DNA from: Billgrantia tianxiuensis
GTDB taxonomy: Bacteria > Pseudomonadota > Gammaproteobacteria > Pseudomonadales > Halomonadaceae
Direction: 5' to 3'
DNA length: 64,000 bases
NCBI RefSeq assembly: GCF_009834345.1
Contig: NZ_CP035042.1
Span: 3,844,001-3,908,000 of the forward strand
The notes under the pieces are model-generated. The model was given only the letters and a program-made list of their open reading frames with translations. It ran no database searches and was not told where the DNA came from. Position numbers and translations under genes: made by a program. This document shows positions 44,853 through 55,021 of the stretch, in pieces (position 1 is the stretch's first letter; every line of letters begins with the position of its first letter).

Positions 44853-46037
44853 ATGCAGACCCCGACAATCATGCAGCGTGCGGCCTCGGCCCTGCTGCTG
44901 AGTGGAGCGCTGCTCGCTCCCCTGGCCCAGGCCGACGAACTGGAGGTGCGGCTCGGCTACCTGCAGTGGCAGCCCGACCGCGGTCCGGCCCTGGCCCGGT
45001 TGACGCCCGAGCCCGAGGACGCCGGCCTGCAGGGCGCCCGCCTGGCGGTCGGCGACAACCTGAGCACCGGCCGTTTCCTCGGCCAGCACTACCAGTTGGA
45101 GAGCGCCATGCTCGACAGCGAGGAAGCGCTGCTGGAAGCCCTCACCGCCATGCTCGACGACGGCATCGAGCTGGTCGTGCTGAATACCCCGGCAGCGACC
45201 CTGCGCCAGGCAGCCGAGATCAGCAGCGACCGCGCCCTGCTGTTCAATGCCGGTGCGCGCGACGTCGCGCTGCGGCTCGACGACTGCTCGCCCTACCTGC
45301 TGCATACCGCCCCCAGTCACGCCATGCTGACCGACGCCCTGGCCCAGTGGCTCAACCTGCGCCGCTGGCGCTCGGTATTCCTGATCCACGGCCAGAGCGA
45401 CGACGACCGCGCCTGGGCCGACGCCTTCCGTCGCTCCGCCGGAAAGTTCGGCCTGAACGTGGTGGCCGACAAGGCCTGGACCTTCGAGGCCGACATGCGC
45501 CGCAACGCCTCCTCCGAGCTGCCGCTGTTCACCCAGGGACCCGACTATGACGTGGTGGTGGTGGCCGACGAGCGCAACGACTTCGGCGATTTCGTGCCCT
45601 TCAACACCTGGCTGCCAAGGCCAGTGGTAGGCACCCAGGGCATGGGGCCCGATGCCTGGCATCCTGCCATCGAGGCCTGGGGGGCGGCGCAATTGCAGAG
45701 CCGCTTCGCCAGGCAGGCCGAGCGCCCCATGACCGGCACCGACTACGCCGCCTGGGCGGCGATCCGCGCCGTGGGCGAGGCGGTGACGCGCACCGAGAGC
45801 GACGACATGGAAACCCTGCGCGCCTACCTGCTCGACGACGACTTCGAGCTGGCCGCGTTCAAGGGCCGGCCGCTCAGCTTCCGCGATTGGAATGGCCAGC
45901 TACGCCAGCCGGTGCCCCTTGCCCACCCCAACGGCCTGGTGGCCATGGCGCCCTTCGAAGGCTTTCTCCACCAGCGTACCGAACTGGACACCCTGGGCTA
46001 CGACCGTCCGGAAAGCCGTTGTCGCCTGCGCGACTGA
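44853..46037 (+). CDS. PQQ-associated ABC-type binding protein (branched-chain amino acid type fold)
   Basis: A 394-residue secreted protein, signal peptide ending near APLAQA (residue 25). It has the type 1 periplasmic-binding fold: LEVRLGYLQW at the start, LFNAGARDVALRLDDC and LLHTAPSHAMLTDALAQWL mid-chain. It belongs to the group of binding proteins found in PQQ alcohol dehydrogenase clusters next to an ABC-2 exporter, in which it may act as a periplasmic sensor or delivery protein. AAGGAG precedes the ATG. Confidence 0.85.
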   Translation: MQTPTIMQRAASALLLSGALLAPLAQADELEVRLGYLQWQPDRGPALARLTPEPEDAGLQGARLAVGDNLSTGRFLGQHYQLESAMLDSEEALLEALTAMLDDGIELVVLNTPAATLRQAAEISSDRALLFNAGARDVALRLDDCSPYLLHTAPSHAMLTDALAQWLNLRRWRSVFLIHGQSDDDRAWADAFRRSAGKFGLNVVADKAWTFEADMRRNASSELPLFTQGPDYDVVVVADERNDFGDFVPFNTWLPRPVVGTQGMGPDAWHPAIEAWGAAQLQSRFARQAERPMTGTDYAAWAAIRAVGEAVTRTESDDMETLRAYLLDDDFELAAFKGRPLSFRDWNGQLRQPVPLAHPNGLVAMAPFEGFLHQRTELDTLGYDRPESRCRLRD

Positions 46038-46086
46038 CGCCTTGCCCCGCCGATCTCCTTTCCCGCCAACCGACAGGAGCAGAACA

Positions 46087-47070
46087 ATGAAACTCCCCCT
46101 CCGTCTCGCCGTCGCTGCCTTGATGCTCGGTCTCACCACGCCGCTGTGGGCCGCCAGCCTGGCCTACGTTTCCAACGAGCGCGACCACACCATCTCGGTG
46201 ATCGACATGGCCTCGCTGGAAGTCATCGACACCTTCCCCGTCGGCCAGCGCCCTCGCGGTATCCTGCTCTCCCCCGACGAGCGTCTTCTCTACATCTGTG
46301 CCAGCGACGACGACGCCGTCCAGGTGGTCGACCTCGCCACGCGCAAGGTGATCGACACCCTGCCCTCCGGCGAGGACCCGGAGCAGTTCGCCCTGCACCC
46401 CGATGGCCGTCACCTCTATATCGCCAACGAGGACGATGCCCTGGTCACCGTGCTGGACGTGGAGACCAAGCGCGTGCTGGCCCAGATCGAAGTGGGTATC
46501 GAGCCCGAAGGCATGGGGATCAGCCATGACGGACGCTGGGCGGTGAACACCAGCGAGACCTCCAACATGCTGCACTGGATCAATACCGAGACCCTGGAGA
46601 TCGAGAAGAACATCGTGATCGGCGCCCGCCCGCGCCACGTGGAGTTCACCCGTGACGACGCCCTGCTTTGGGCCTCGGCGGAGATCGGCGGCACGGTGCA
46701 CATCATCGACGTCGAGAGCCACGAGGAGATTCATACCATCGACTTTCGCATTCCGGGCGTGAACCAGGACCGCGTCCAGCCGGTGGGCATTCAGCTCACC
46801 TCCGATGGGCGCTATGCCTTCGTCGCCCTGGGCCCGGCCAATCACGTGGCGGTGGTGGACGCCCAGACCTTCGAGGTACTCGACTATCTGCTGGTGGGCG
46901 CGCGGGTGTGGCAGGTGGCGCTGAGCCCCGACGAGAAGACCCTGCTCACCACCAACGGCGTCAGCGGCGACGTCTCGGTGATCGACGTCGACAAGCTGGA
47001 AGTGGTCAAGAGCATCGACGTGGGCCGCTTCCCATGGGGCGTCAAGATTACCTCAGGGCACGAGTCATGA
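46087..47070 (+). CDS. YVTN-type beta-propeller protein, PQQ-catabolism associated
   Basis: A 327-residue secreted seven-blade propeller. The signal peptide ends near PLWAAS (residue 20). Repeats of the form VSNERDHTISVIDMASLEV and YICASDDDAVQVVDLATRKV recur about every 42 residues. It has no PQQ-binding Trp motifs or heme site. AGGAG precedes the ATG at 46087, which is chosen over an upstream frame opening at 45892. It overlaps the following ABC ATPase gene by four bases, so is expressed with the exporter. Its role is unknown. Confidence 0.87.
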   Translation: MKLPLRLAVAALMLGLTTPLWAASLAYVSNERDHTISVIDMASLEVIDTFPVGQRPRGILLSPDERLLYICASDDDAVQVVDLATRKVIDTLPSGEDPEQFALHPDGRHLYIANEDDALVTVLDVETKRVLAQIEVGIEPEGMGISHDGRWAVNTSETSNMLHWINTETLEIEKNIVIGARPRHVEFTRDDALLWASAEIGGTVHIIDVESHEEIHTIDFRIPGVNQDRVQPVGIQLTSDGRYAFVALGPANHVAVVDAQTFEVLDYLLVGARVWQVALSPDEKTLLTTNGVSGDVSVIDVDKLEVVKSIDVGRFPWGVKITSGHES

Positions 47071-47795
47071 ACGTGGAAGCTCGGGACATCGGCTACCGCT
47101 ATCGGCGTCATCCGGTCCTGCAGGAGGTCAGCTTCACGCTGGCCTCCGGCCGTTTCCATGCCCTGCTGGGGCCCAACGGTGCCGGCAAGTCGACCCTGTT
47201 CGGCCTGATGACACGGCTGCTGGCCTTGCAGCAAGGCGACCTGCTGCTGGGTGGTCGCTCACTCAAGCGGCAGCCCGCCGCGGTGATGCGTTACCTGGGC
47301 GTGGTCTTCCAGCACAACGCCCTGGACCTGGACCTGAGCGTGACGCAGAACCTCAGGTACCACGCGGCGCTGCACGGCCTGTCGCCCCGCCAGGCGCGCC
47401 AGCGCTGCGACGAGGAGCTGGAGCGCCAGCAGCTCGTCGAGCACTCCCGCACGCCGGTACGCCGGCTCAACGGCGGCCACCGCCGGCGGGTGGAGATCGC
47501 CCGGGCGCTGCTGCATCGCCCCGCCCTGCTACTGCTCGACGAGCCCACCGCCGGCCTCGACCTCGACAGCCGCGCAGCGCTCAACGCCCATGTTCGTGAG
47601 CTATGCCGCGAGCGCGGGCTCACCGTGCTGTGGGCCACCCACCTGATTGAAGAGGTCGCACCGCAGGACCAGGTCATGGTGCTCCACCGCGGCCGGTTGC
47701 TGGCCGCCGAGTCGGGCGAGGCGCTCTGCCGTCACCACGGCGGCGCCAGCCTGACGGAGACCTTCAACACCCTGACCCGGGAGGCCGTGGCATGA
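47067..47795 (+). CDS. ABC-2 type exporter ATPase of the PQQ alcohol dehydrogenase locus
   Basis: A 242-residue ATPase. Walker A is GPNGAGKST, Q-loop VFQHNALD, Walker B LLLLDEPTAGLD, switch His WATHL. The signature is LNGGHRRRVEIA in place of LSGGQ, a noticeable deviation. It starts on the ATGA overlap with the propeller gene and ends on an ATGA overlap with the permease gene. It resembles the ped-locus exporter ATPases of Pseudomonas. Possible substrates are an alcohol, a quinone cofactor or a lipid. Confidence 0.9.
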   Translation: MNVEARDIGYRYRRHPVLQEVSFTLASGRFHALLGPNGAGKSTLFGLMTRLLALQQGDLLLGGRSLKRQPAAVMRYLGVVFQHNALDLDLSVTQNLRYHAALHGLSPRQARQRCDEELERQQLVEHSRTPVRRLNGGHRRRVEIARALLHRPALLLLDEPTAGLDLDSRAALNAHVRELCRERGLTVLWATHLIEEVAPQDQVMVLHRGRLLAAESGEALCRHHGGASLTETFNTLTREAVA

Positions 47796-48598
47796 ACCCG
47801 CGCGACTACTGGTACTGCTTCATCGGCGTGCAGCAGCGCGAATGGCTGCGTTTCTGGCAGCAGCGCACCCGCTTCGCCAGCGCCCTCGTGCGACCCTTGC
47901 TCTGGCTGGTGGTGTTCGCCGCCGGCTTTCGCATGGCGCTGGGGGTGTCGATCAACCCGCCCTACGTCACCTACACCACCTACGAGACCTATATCGTCCC
48001 CGGCCTGTGCGGCATGATCATCCTGTTCAACTCCATGCAGGGAGCGCTCTCGATGGTCTACGACCGCGAGCTGGGCTCCATGCGGGTGCTGCTCACCAGC
48101 CCGCTGCCGCGCCCCTTCCTGCTGTTGACCAAGCTTTTGGCCATGGGCAGCGTCTCGCTGGTACAGGTCTACGCGTTCCTGCTGATCGCCCGCTGGGGGG
48201 TGGGCGTGCGCCCGCCGCTGGAGGGTTACCTGGCGGTGCTGCCTGCCCTGTTGCTGGCGTCATTGATGCTCGGCGCCCTGGGCCTGCTGATCGCCACCTG
48301 GGTCAAGCAGCTGGAGAACTTCGCCGGGGTCATGAACTTCGTCATCTTCCCCATGTTCTTCCTTTCCTCGGCGCTCTACCCACTATGGCGGATGCAAGAG
48401 GCGAGCCCTTGGATCTATCGGCTGTGCCAGCTCAACCCCTTCACCCACGCCGTCGAAACCCTGCGCTTTGCGCTCTATCTGCAGTGGAACGGCGAGGCAA
48501 TCGCCATCACCCTGGCCACGACCCTGGTGCTCGCGGCGCTGGCGATCGGCGGCTTCCGCCCGCAGCGCACCAGCCTGCTGGGAACGCGCCCCGCCTAG
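47792..48598 (+). CDS. ABC-2 type permease of the PQQ alcohol dehydrogenase locus
   Basis: A 268-residue inner-membrane protein with six helices of the ABC-2 (NodJ/DrrB-like) type. It opens with QQREWLRFWQQRTRFASALVR, cited here by its core REWLRFW, and carries LFNSMQGALSMVYDRELG and LYPLWRMQEASPWIY. It pairs with the preceding ATPase as a half-size exporter. Its stop overlaps the stop of a convergent gene by four bases. Confidence 0.9.
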   Translation: MNPRDYWYCFIGVQQREWLRFWQQRTRFASALVRPLLWLVVFAAGFRMALGVSINPPYVTYTTYETYIVPGLCGMIILFNSMQGALSMVYDRELGSMRVLLTSPLPRPFLLLTKLLAMGSVSLVQVYAFLLIARWGVGVRPPLEGYLAVLPALLLASLMLGALGLLIATWVKQLENFAGVMNFVIFPMFFLSSALYPLWRMQEASPWIYRLCQLNPFTHAVETLRFALYLQWNGEAIAITLATTLVLAALAIGGFRPQRTSLLGTRPA

Positions 48599-49266
48599 GC
48601 GGGGCTCGCTGCCTCCCGTCCCAACGCCTCCAGACGCCGGGCGAGACCGGCGAAGCAGGCCGAGGTGGAGTCGAGCGCGCCATCGAATTGCAGGCAGGCG
48701 GGTCGCCCCGCCAGGTACCAGATGCGGTTGGCCAGCGCCTCTGCGTCGCGTACCTCGTGGGTCACGCAGATCATGGCCATGTCGGGAAACTGCTTCAGCA
48801 GCTCGCGGATCAGCCCTTGGAGTTCGACGGCGCGCTGCGGGTCGAGGGAGGCGAACGGCTCGTCGAGCAGCAGCAGGTCGGGGCGCACGGCCAGGCAGCG
48901 CGCCAGGGCGGCACGGCGGGCCATGCCCAGCGAGAGCTGGTCGGGATAGAGATCGGCGGCGTCCGCCAGCCCGACCCTCGCCAGCAGCGGGGCCACCTGA
49001 TCGCGGCTCACCCCGACCAGGCGCAGGTTGTCGCGCAGCGTACGCCAGGGCAGCAGGCGGTGCTCCTGGAACAGGTAGCCGACACGCAGCGCCGGCCGCG
49101 GCTGCCCCGGCTCCAGGCCGGCGAGTCGGTTGAGCAGGGTGGTCTTGCCGGTGCCGGAGGGGCCCAGCAGGCAGATGTGATCGCCCCGCGCCACCTGCAG
49201 CGTCATCGGCGCCAGGATGGGATGGCCGGCGGGTACACTGAACTCAGGCATGCTGGGCTTAGACAT
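48595..49266 (-). CDS. ABC importer ATPase (nitrate/taurine type)
   Basis: A 223-residue ATPase. Walker A is GPSGTGKTT, Q-loop LFQEHRLLPW, signature LSLGMARRAALA and Walker B LLLLDEPFASLD. The LFQEHRLLPW loop is typical of the SsuB/TauB/NrtD group. The ATG at 49266 overlaps the permease end by eight bases and is chosen over an extension to 49299. It is the last gene of a three-gene importer (binding protein, permease, ATPase). Confidence 0.88.
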   Translation of the reverse strand: MSKPSMPEFSVPAGHPILAPMTLQVARGDHICLLGPSGTGKTTLLNRLAGLEPGQPRPALRVGYLFQEHRLLPWRTLRDNLRLVGVSRDQVAPLLARVGLADAADLYPDQLSLGMARRAALARCLAVRPDLLLLDEPFASLDPQRAVELQGLIRELLKQFPDMAMICVTHEVRDAEALANRIWYLAGRPACLQFDGALDSTSACFAGLARRLEALGREAASPA

Positions 49267-50020
49267 GTTGGACTCCCGCGCGACGCCAGCGCGAAGCATG
49301 CCGCTCCAAGGGCTGCAGGATGGCGAGTTCGATCAACTGCACGATGGCGATGAAGGCCAGGCTGTAGGCCAGCAGCCCCGCCACGTCGAAGACCTGAAAC
49401 GCCAGGTGCAGCTGGAAGCCGACGCCGTCGGAGCGCCCCAGCAGCTCGACCACCAGCACGATCTTCCAGATCAGCGCCAGCCCGCCGCGGGTCGCCGCCA
49501 TCAGGTAGGGAAACAGCTGCGGCAGCCATACGTGCAACAGCCGCTTGAGCGAGGAGAAATCATAGACCCGGGCCATCTGTTCCAGGCGTGGGTCGAGGCT
49601 TCGCGCGCCCTCGCGCAGGGTAACGGCCACATTGGGCACCTTGTTGATCACCACCGCCAGGATCGCCGCGACCTCCACCAGGCCGAACCAGACATAGAGC
49701 AGGATGATCAGCACCAGCGCCGGCAGGTTGAGCAACAGCACCAGCAGCGGGTCGAGCAGCGCGTTGACCAACGCCAGTCGCCCCATGGCGATGCCGATCA
49801 TCGTCCCCAGCGCCATGGCCAGCGCGAAGCTGATCAGCACCCGCTGCAGGGTGATCGCCAGGTGACGCTGCAATTCACCACTGGCGGCCTCCTGCTGCAG
49901 GGTATGCAGCACCGCCGGCGGTGAAGGCAGCAGCGAGGAGTCGAGCTGCCAGGCCAGCCACCACCACAGCGCCATCAGCAGCGGCAGCACCACCCAGCAG
50001 GCCAGCGGCGAGGATTTCAC
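49259..50020 (-). CDS. ABC importer permease (nitrate/taurine type)
   Basis: A 253-residue BPD-type permease with about six helices, with the EAA-loop region LREGARSLDPRLEQMARVYD near residues 125-145. The start is GTG at 50020, overlapping the binding-protein stop, with GGGAGAGA just before it. The frame is open upstream to 50707, but that stretch is the shadow of the binding-protein gene, so a 482-residue fusion is rejected. Confidence 0.88.
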   Translation of the reverse strand: MKSSPLACWVVLPLLMALWWWLAWQLDSSLLPSPPAVLHTLQQEAASGELQRHLAITLQRVLISFALAMALGTMIGIAMGRLALVNALLDPLLVLLLNLPALVLIILLYVWFGLVEVAAILAVVINKVPNVAVTLREGARSLDPRLEQMARVYDFSSLKRLLHVWLPQLFPYLMAATRGGLALIWKIVLVVELLGRSDGVGFQLHLAFQVFDVAGLLAYSLAFIAIVQLIELAILQPLERHASRWRRAGVQHV

Positions 50021-51008
50021 GGTGTCTCTCCCCCGCTCATGACGAACAGCCCCGCGGGCATGACCGCCTCCGGCGCGGTGCCGGCCAGTACCAGCAATCG
50101 CTGCAGTGCGCGCACGCGCTCCTCGTCCAGCGGTTCGGGGATGCCCTGCACGTAGCCTTGGCGCAGCGCTTCGAAGTGGGCATCGTCGCCGACCCGCATC
50201 AGCGGGCGCAGCGCTTTCCAATGATCCGGCTCGTCGCGCAGTTCCCGCTTGGCCTGTGCCACGGCAGTGGCGAAGCGCGCAAGCAGTGTCTCGTGGTCGC
50301 GCGCCCAGGTCTCGGGGAAGACATAACCGAGGATCGGCAGCCCCACTGGCATGTCGAGGTCCGCCAGCAGCGTCGCCATGGGCAGCGCCACCTCCGCCTC
50401 GCCAGCGGCGGTGAGCTCGGCGGCAAAGTGCCAGAAGGTCACCAGTACGTCGAGCTGGCCGCGCTTGAAAGCCTGGCTGAGCAGCGGCGGCGCGCCGAAC
50501 TGCACCTCGGCCTCGCGCTCGAGTGCGAGGCCCCGGGCCTGTGCCGCCCGAGTCATCAGCACCCAGCTCTTGCTGTCGGGGCCGCCCGCCACGCCGATGC
50601 GCTTGCCGCGCAGGTCTTCGAGGTCGCGAATGGCTGCCCCGGAGGTGCCAGCACGTCGCCCATTTGGGAGGAATATGGCAGGTAACGGTAGGACTGCCCG
50701 GCGGCATGGCGCGCCTGGGCCCAGGTCAGGTCGACCACGGCGCCATGCACGTCGCCGCTGGAAACGGCAATGCGCGAGGCCGGCAGGTTGGCGACCAGGC
50801 GCACGTCGAGATCAAAGCCCGCCGCCTCGTCGAGACCGTGGCGCTCGAGATGGTCGAGCTCCCAGTGCGCGGTGCCGAACTGCAGCACGCTGAGCCGCAG
50901 CGTCGGCAGCGTCGGCAGCTCGGCACGCAGGGAATCGGCAGCCCCCAGCAGCAGCACGAAGAGCGCGAGGCGCAGCAGCGGGAGCGTTGGCAGGGTGCGT
51001 AGGCTCAT
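50017..51008 (-). CDS. ABC importer substrate-binding protein (nitrate/taurine type), frame broken once near 50638
   Basis: When restored this is a 330-residue periplasmic protein. The signal peptide (LRLALFVLLLGAADSLRA) is followed by LRLSVLQFGTAHWELDHL and VSSGDVHGAVVDLTWAQ, the NMT1/TauA-like fold. The first part loses frame after LAPPG; adding one base to the CCCC at 50637-50640 restores GAAIRDLEDLRGKRIGVAGG and joins the second part, which runs to FVMSGGETP. The substrate is unknown; binding proteins of this fold take sulfonates, nitrate, thiamine precursors or alcohol-related molecules. The break is probably an assembly error. Confidence 0.82.
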
Positions 51009-51140
51009 GTCGTCAGCCTAGGCGCCCCTGGATCGCGGCAGAATAGTACTTTCGTGCTTCACGCTTCGCTACAAAGGTGCAATTCCGGACCACGCCAAAA
51101 GGCGGTCCCATAGCGACATGAGGCCACGGAATTTCTGCGC

Positions 51141-51764
51141 ATGAGGATCGCACCACGCCATCTGCTCGTCATGTTCCTGGCGGCTCTCGGCTCGGCCGCC
51201 GTCGCAGCGCCACCGGGCGATGCGCTGCTGTTCTCGGAACGCGGTTATCGCATCGACCGCTACCGCAGCCCGACGCCCGAGGCGGCGCCCGGGGCCGTCA
51301 CGGTGGATACCGAGGAGGTACGCGCCCTGCTGGGCGCGACGCCACCGGCGCTGGCGATCGATGTGATCAATCTCACCTTCCGTGACGGCCGCTTCCTGCA
51401 GACCGAACCGCACCGTTCGATACCGGGGGCGCTGTGGCTGCCCAATACCGGGCTCGGCCAGCTCGACGACGACTGGTACTACAGCCGGCACGACTGGGTG
51501 GGCTATTTGCTCGATACGGTCACAAGCGCCAGCGGCGGCGATACGAGCCATCCCGTCGTGGTGCTCTGCCGCTCCGACTGCTGGCTCTCGTGGAACGTCG
51601 TCAAGCGCCTGGCCGAGGCGGGGTTTCAACGACTTTACTGGTATCGTAATGGGATCGACAGCTGGGAAGCCGCCGGCCTGCCGCTGGAGGTCGTCACCCC
51701 TCGCCCACCGCCTTTTGCCGCTTATCATTTCGAGCCCGCCGAGGCTCTGCCACGAGGACAATAA
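51141..51764 (+). CDS. Periplasmic rhodanese-like protein with CxxxCW motif, PQQ-catabolism associated
   Basis: A 207-residue secreted rhodanese-fold protein; signal peptide ending near AAVAAP (residue 23). The active-site loop is [11 protein letters not shown], a Cys-x3-Cys-Trp motif that sets this PQQ-linked group apart from ordinary rhodaneses. Other fold landmarks are [21 protein letters not shown] and [18 protein letters not shown]. It may handle disulfides or sulfur for the quinoprotein or cytochrome. It is followed, five bases on, by the response regulator gene and faces the ABC importer operon across 130 bp. Confidence 0.85.
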   Translation: MRIAPRHLLVMFLAALGSAAVAAPPGDALLFSERGYRIDRYRSPTPEAAPGAVTVDTEEVRALLGATPPALAIDVINLTFRDGRFLQTEPHRSIPGALWLPNTGLGQLDDDWYYSRHDWVGYLLDTVTSASGGDTSHPVVVLCRSDCWLSWNVVKRLAEAGFQRLYWYRNGIDSWEAAGLPLEVVTPRPPPFAAYHFEPAEALPRGQ

Positions 51765-51768
51765 CAAG

Positions 51769-52449
51769 ATGGAAGAGCACGCCCCCACCTATCGAATCCT
51801 GATCGCCGACGACCATCCGCTGTTCCGCGATGCCATTTCGCGCGTGGTCGGCGACGGCTTTCCCGGCAGCGAGCTGCTGGAGACGGAAAACCTCGAGGCG
51901 ACGCTGGCCGTGACCGTCGACGAAGAGGACCTCGACCTGATCCTGCTCGATCTCAACATGCCCGGCATGAGCGGCCTGACCGGACTGATCCAGCTGCGCA
52001 ACGAGGCCCCTACCATTCCGGTGGCGATCATCTCCGCCGAGGAGGACAAGAACGTGATGCTGCAGGCGGTCTCCTGCGGCGCGGTAGGCTTTCTCACCAA
52101 GTCCTCGCCCAAGGAGCAGCTGATCAAGGCCATCGCCCAGATACTCGAGGGCAACATCTACCTGCCCTCCGAGATCATGCGCGCCGGCAGCACCCGCCCC
52201 CAGGAGCCCAGCGAGCGCACCATCACCGCGGAACAGCTCGAGACACTGACCCGCAAGCAGTTGCAGGTGCTCGAGCACATGACCCGCGGGGAGTCCAACA
52301 AGATGATCGCCTACAACCTCAACATCGCCGAGACCACGGTGAAGGCCCATGTCTCGGCGATCCTGCGCAAGCTGGGTGTCAGCAACCGGGTACAGGCGAT
52401 TCTCTCGGCCAGCGATATCGACTTCAGCCGCTACCTGCGCAAGCCCTGA
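51769..52449 (+). CDS. LuxR-type (NarL family) response regulator, ErbR/AgmR-like
   Basis: A 226-residue regulator. The receiver has the acidic residues in RILIADDHP, phosphoacceptor D61 ([12 protein letters not shown]) and Lys in FLTKSSPK. The C-terminal helix-turn-helix reads [20 protein letters not shown]. It resembles the AgmR/ErbR regulators that switch on PQQ synthesis and quinoprotein ethanol dehydrogenase in Pseudomonas. It converges on the hybrid kinase gene, with an 18-19 bp overlap of their 3' ends. The likely partners are the two hybrid kinases. Confidence 0.9.
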   Translation: MEEHAPTYRILIADDHPLFRDAISRVVGDGFPGSELLETENLEATLAVTVDEEDLDLILLDLNMPGMSGLTGLIQLRNEAPTIPVAIISAEEDKNVMLQAVSCGAVGFLTKSSPKEQLIKAIAQILEGNIYLPSEIMRAGSTRPQEPSERTITAEQLETLTRKQLQVLEHMTRGESNKMIAYNLNIAETTVKAHVSAILRKLGVSNRVQAILSASDIDFSRYLRKP

Positions 52450-55021
52450 GCGGCTTCGGCGTCGGCTTCCAGCGGCGCATCGGCCAGCAGCTGCTGCAGC
52501 GTGGTCCTCAGCCGCAGCGGCTTGACCGGCTTGTTGAGCAGCTGGAAGCCCAGCTCGCGAACCCGTTGGCGCAGTTCGCGGCTGTGGTCGGCGGTGATCA
52601 CCAGCACCGGCAGCGGCGTTTCACGCTGGGCGTTGATGCGCTCCGCCAGCACCACGCCGCTGCGCTCATGGTCCAGGTGGTAATCGACGATCAGCGCGTC
52701 GGTGTCGTCGCGGGCCAGGCTGACCCGTTCTGCCAGGCGCTCCTCGCTCTCGGCCACCACCACCCGGCAGCCCCAGCGCTCGAGCAGGTGGCGCATGGCC
52801 AGGCAGATGGCGGGATCGTTGTCGACCACCCACAGGCGCCGGCCGGCGAGTTCGCGGCCGGCACCGCAGGAAACGGCCGCCCGGGGCTCGCCGGCCTGGA
52901 GCCGTTCGGCATAGGGCAGCGTAATGCCGAACAGCGTGCCCCGTCCGACCTGCGAGCGCACCCGCACCGGCTGGCGCAGCATGCGCGAGATCTTGTCGAC
53001 GATGGAGAGGCCGAGGCCCAGGCCGCGATCGCGGGCGTGGACCGCCGCCGGCAGGCGTCGGAACTCCTGAAAAATGAGTTCACGCTCCTCCTCGGCGATA
53101 CCGCAGCCGGTATCCAGCACCTGGATCTCGAGCCCCTCGCGACGGCGCCGACAGCCGAGCAGCAGGCGCCCGCTGGGGGTGTAGCGCACGGCGTTGCTCA
53201 GCAGGTTGCGCATTACCCGGGCGAGCAGCGAGGCATCGCTGCTGACCAGCGCCGACGAGGCCACATAGTGAAATTCCAGCCCTTCGCTGGCAGCCACCTG
53301 GCGATATTCGCGCGCCAGGCCATCGAGCAGGTCGCGGATGGCGAAGGGGGCGATCTCGGGCGTGACCACCCCCGCGTCCAGCTTGGAGATGTCCACCAGG
53401 GTACCGAGCAAGGTCTCCACGTCCTTCAGTGAGTGCCCCACCTGCTGGATCAATTCCAGGTTGGCGGCCGACATCTCCTGCTCCACCAACGCGCCGACGA
53501 ACAGCCGCGCCGCATTGAGCGGCTGCAGCAGGTCGTGGCTCACCGCCGCCAGAAACTTGGTCTTGGAGAGATTGGCCGCCTCGGCCTCGGTCTTGGCCTC
53601 GCGCAGCTGGCATTCGGCGGCCAGGCGCTCCTCGATCTCCTCGCGCAGTTGGGCATTGACCCGGGTCAGCTCCACAGTGCGCTCACGGACTCGCTGCTCG
53701 AGGTTCTGGTAGGCGTGATGCAGCGCCTCGGAGGTGCGCCGCTGCTCGGTGATGTCGCGAATGAGCACGAAGAAACCGATCACGCTGCCGTCGTTGTCGC
53801 GATGCGGCACGTAGGCGCGCAGCAACACGCGGTGCTCGCCACCGGCATTCTGCTCGGGCAGCTCGAAGCTGATGCGCTCCCCGCCAGCACCCGCTTCAGA
53901 TAGGGCATCAGGCGTGCGCAATGCTCCGCCGAGTGCAGGTCGCTGAGCGAGGAGCCCAGCAGCAGGTCGTGGGGCCAGCCGTACCACTCCTCGTAGACCC
54001 GGTTGGTGAACACGTAGCGCAGCTCGCGATCCAGGTAGGCGATCATCGCCGGCACCTGGTCGGTGATGGTGCGGATCCAGCGCTCCCGTTCGGCCAGCAC
54101 CTCGGCCTGGCGAATGCGCTCGGTGATGTCGGTATAGGTGAGCACCTGACCGCCGCCCGGCATGGGATGACCGCGCACCTCGACCACGCGGCCATCGCTG
54201 AGGCGACGCTCGCAGGCCGGCAGCACGGCCTGGGCATCGGCGGGATCGACCAGCTCGCTCGCCGCCCCCAGCTCGGCCAATGCCACCGGCAGCGCCAGAC
54301 CCTCGAGCCCGGTGAGCTGCGAGAAGCGCTGGTTGTGCATCTCCAGTTGGCCGTGGCGCGTGATCACCGCCACGCCCTGGGAGAGGCTGTCCAGGGTGGC
54401 CTGCAGCAGGCGCGACTTCTGGGCCAGGGCGTGTTCGCGCTGGGCATGCTCGTAGCGCTTGAGTTCGGTGATGTCGACGTAGAGGAACACCCGCCCGCCG
54501 CCGCGTATCGGCCGCTGGTTGACCTGCACCCAGCGCCCGTCGTGAAGCTGGTAGACGGTGCGCCCCTGGCGCTGCTTGAGCTGCTCGCTGACCACCAGCC
54601 CCGAGCTGAGCGCCAGCCGGCGCAGCTCCTCTAGCGTCATGCCGGCCCGCACCTCGATGCCGGCCGGGCGCCAGAACTCAGCGAAGCGGCTGTTGTAGCG
54701 CTGGATGCGCTGCTCGGCATCGAACAGTACGAAGGCATCGGTAATGCTTTCGATGGCATCGACCAGATACTGGTTGGCCTGCTCGGCACGCTCGCGTGCC
54801 TCGCCCAGCAGACGGTTGCTGGCGCGCAGCTCGTGCAGGGTCTGGTTGAGCGCACGGGTGCGTTCGCGCACCTGCTCGGCGAGCAACGCGGCATGCTCGA
54901 AGGCGGCATAGGGTGCGGTGCGCGGCAGGTTGCTCGATTCGACGCGCTCGATCAGCGCCGCGTTGATGCGCTGGAGCTTGGCGACCTGGCGCTCCAGCTC
55001 GCGTTCGCGCTCAGTGGCCAC
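52431..55021 (-). CDS. Hybrid sensor histidine kinase with PAS domains (ErcS'/NahK-like), frame broken once near 53880
   Basis: When restored this is an 863-residue cytoplasmic kinase. It has an N-terminal coiled coil ([20 protein letters not shown]), three PAS domains (about residues 85-200, 215-325 and 335-460), a second coiled coil, the H-box [18 protein letters not shown], the ATPase domain ([22 protein letters not shown]) and a C-terminal receiver ([17 protein letters not shown]). The frame breaks after YLKRVLAG; adding one base to the CCCC at 53879-53882 restores [13 protein letters not shown]. The start is GTG at 55021, overlapping the FIST gene end. A FIST protein next to this kinase type is the NosP-NahK arrangement of Pseudomonas. 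Confidence 0.85.

Noticed and set aside
49259..50707. Apparent 482-residue permease with a long N-terminal extension
   Set aside because: The first 229 codons read the binding-protein gene in the wrong frame. A GTG at 50020 with a good ribosome site and the usual overlap gives a normal permease.
48595..51008. Assigning the importer to nitrate or taurine uptake
   Set aside because: Only the general fold is visible; no nitrate or sulfonate genes are linked, so the substrate is left open.
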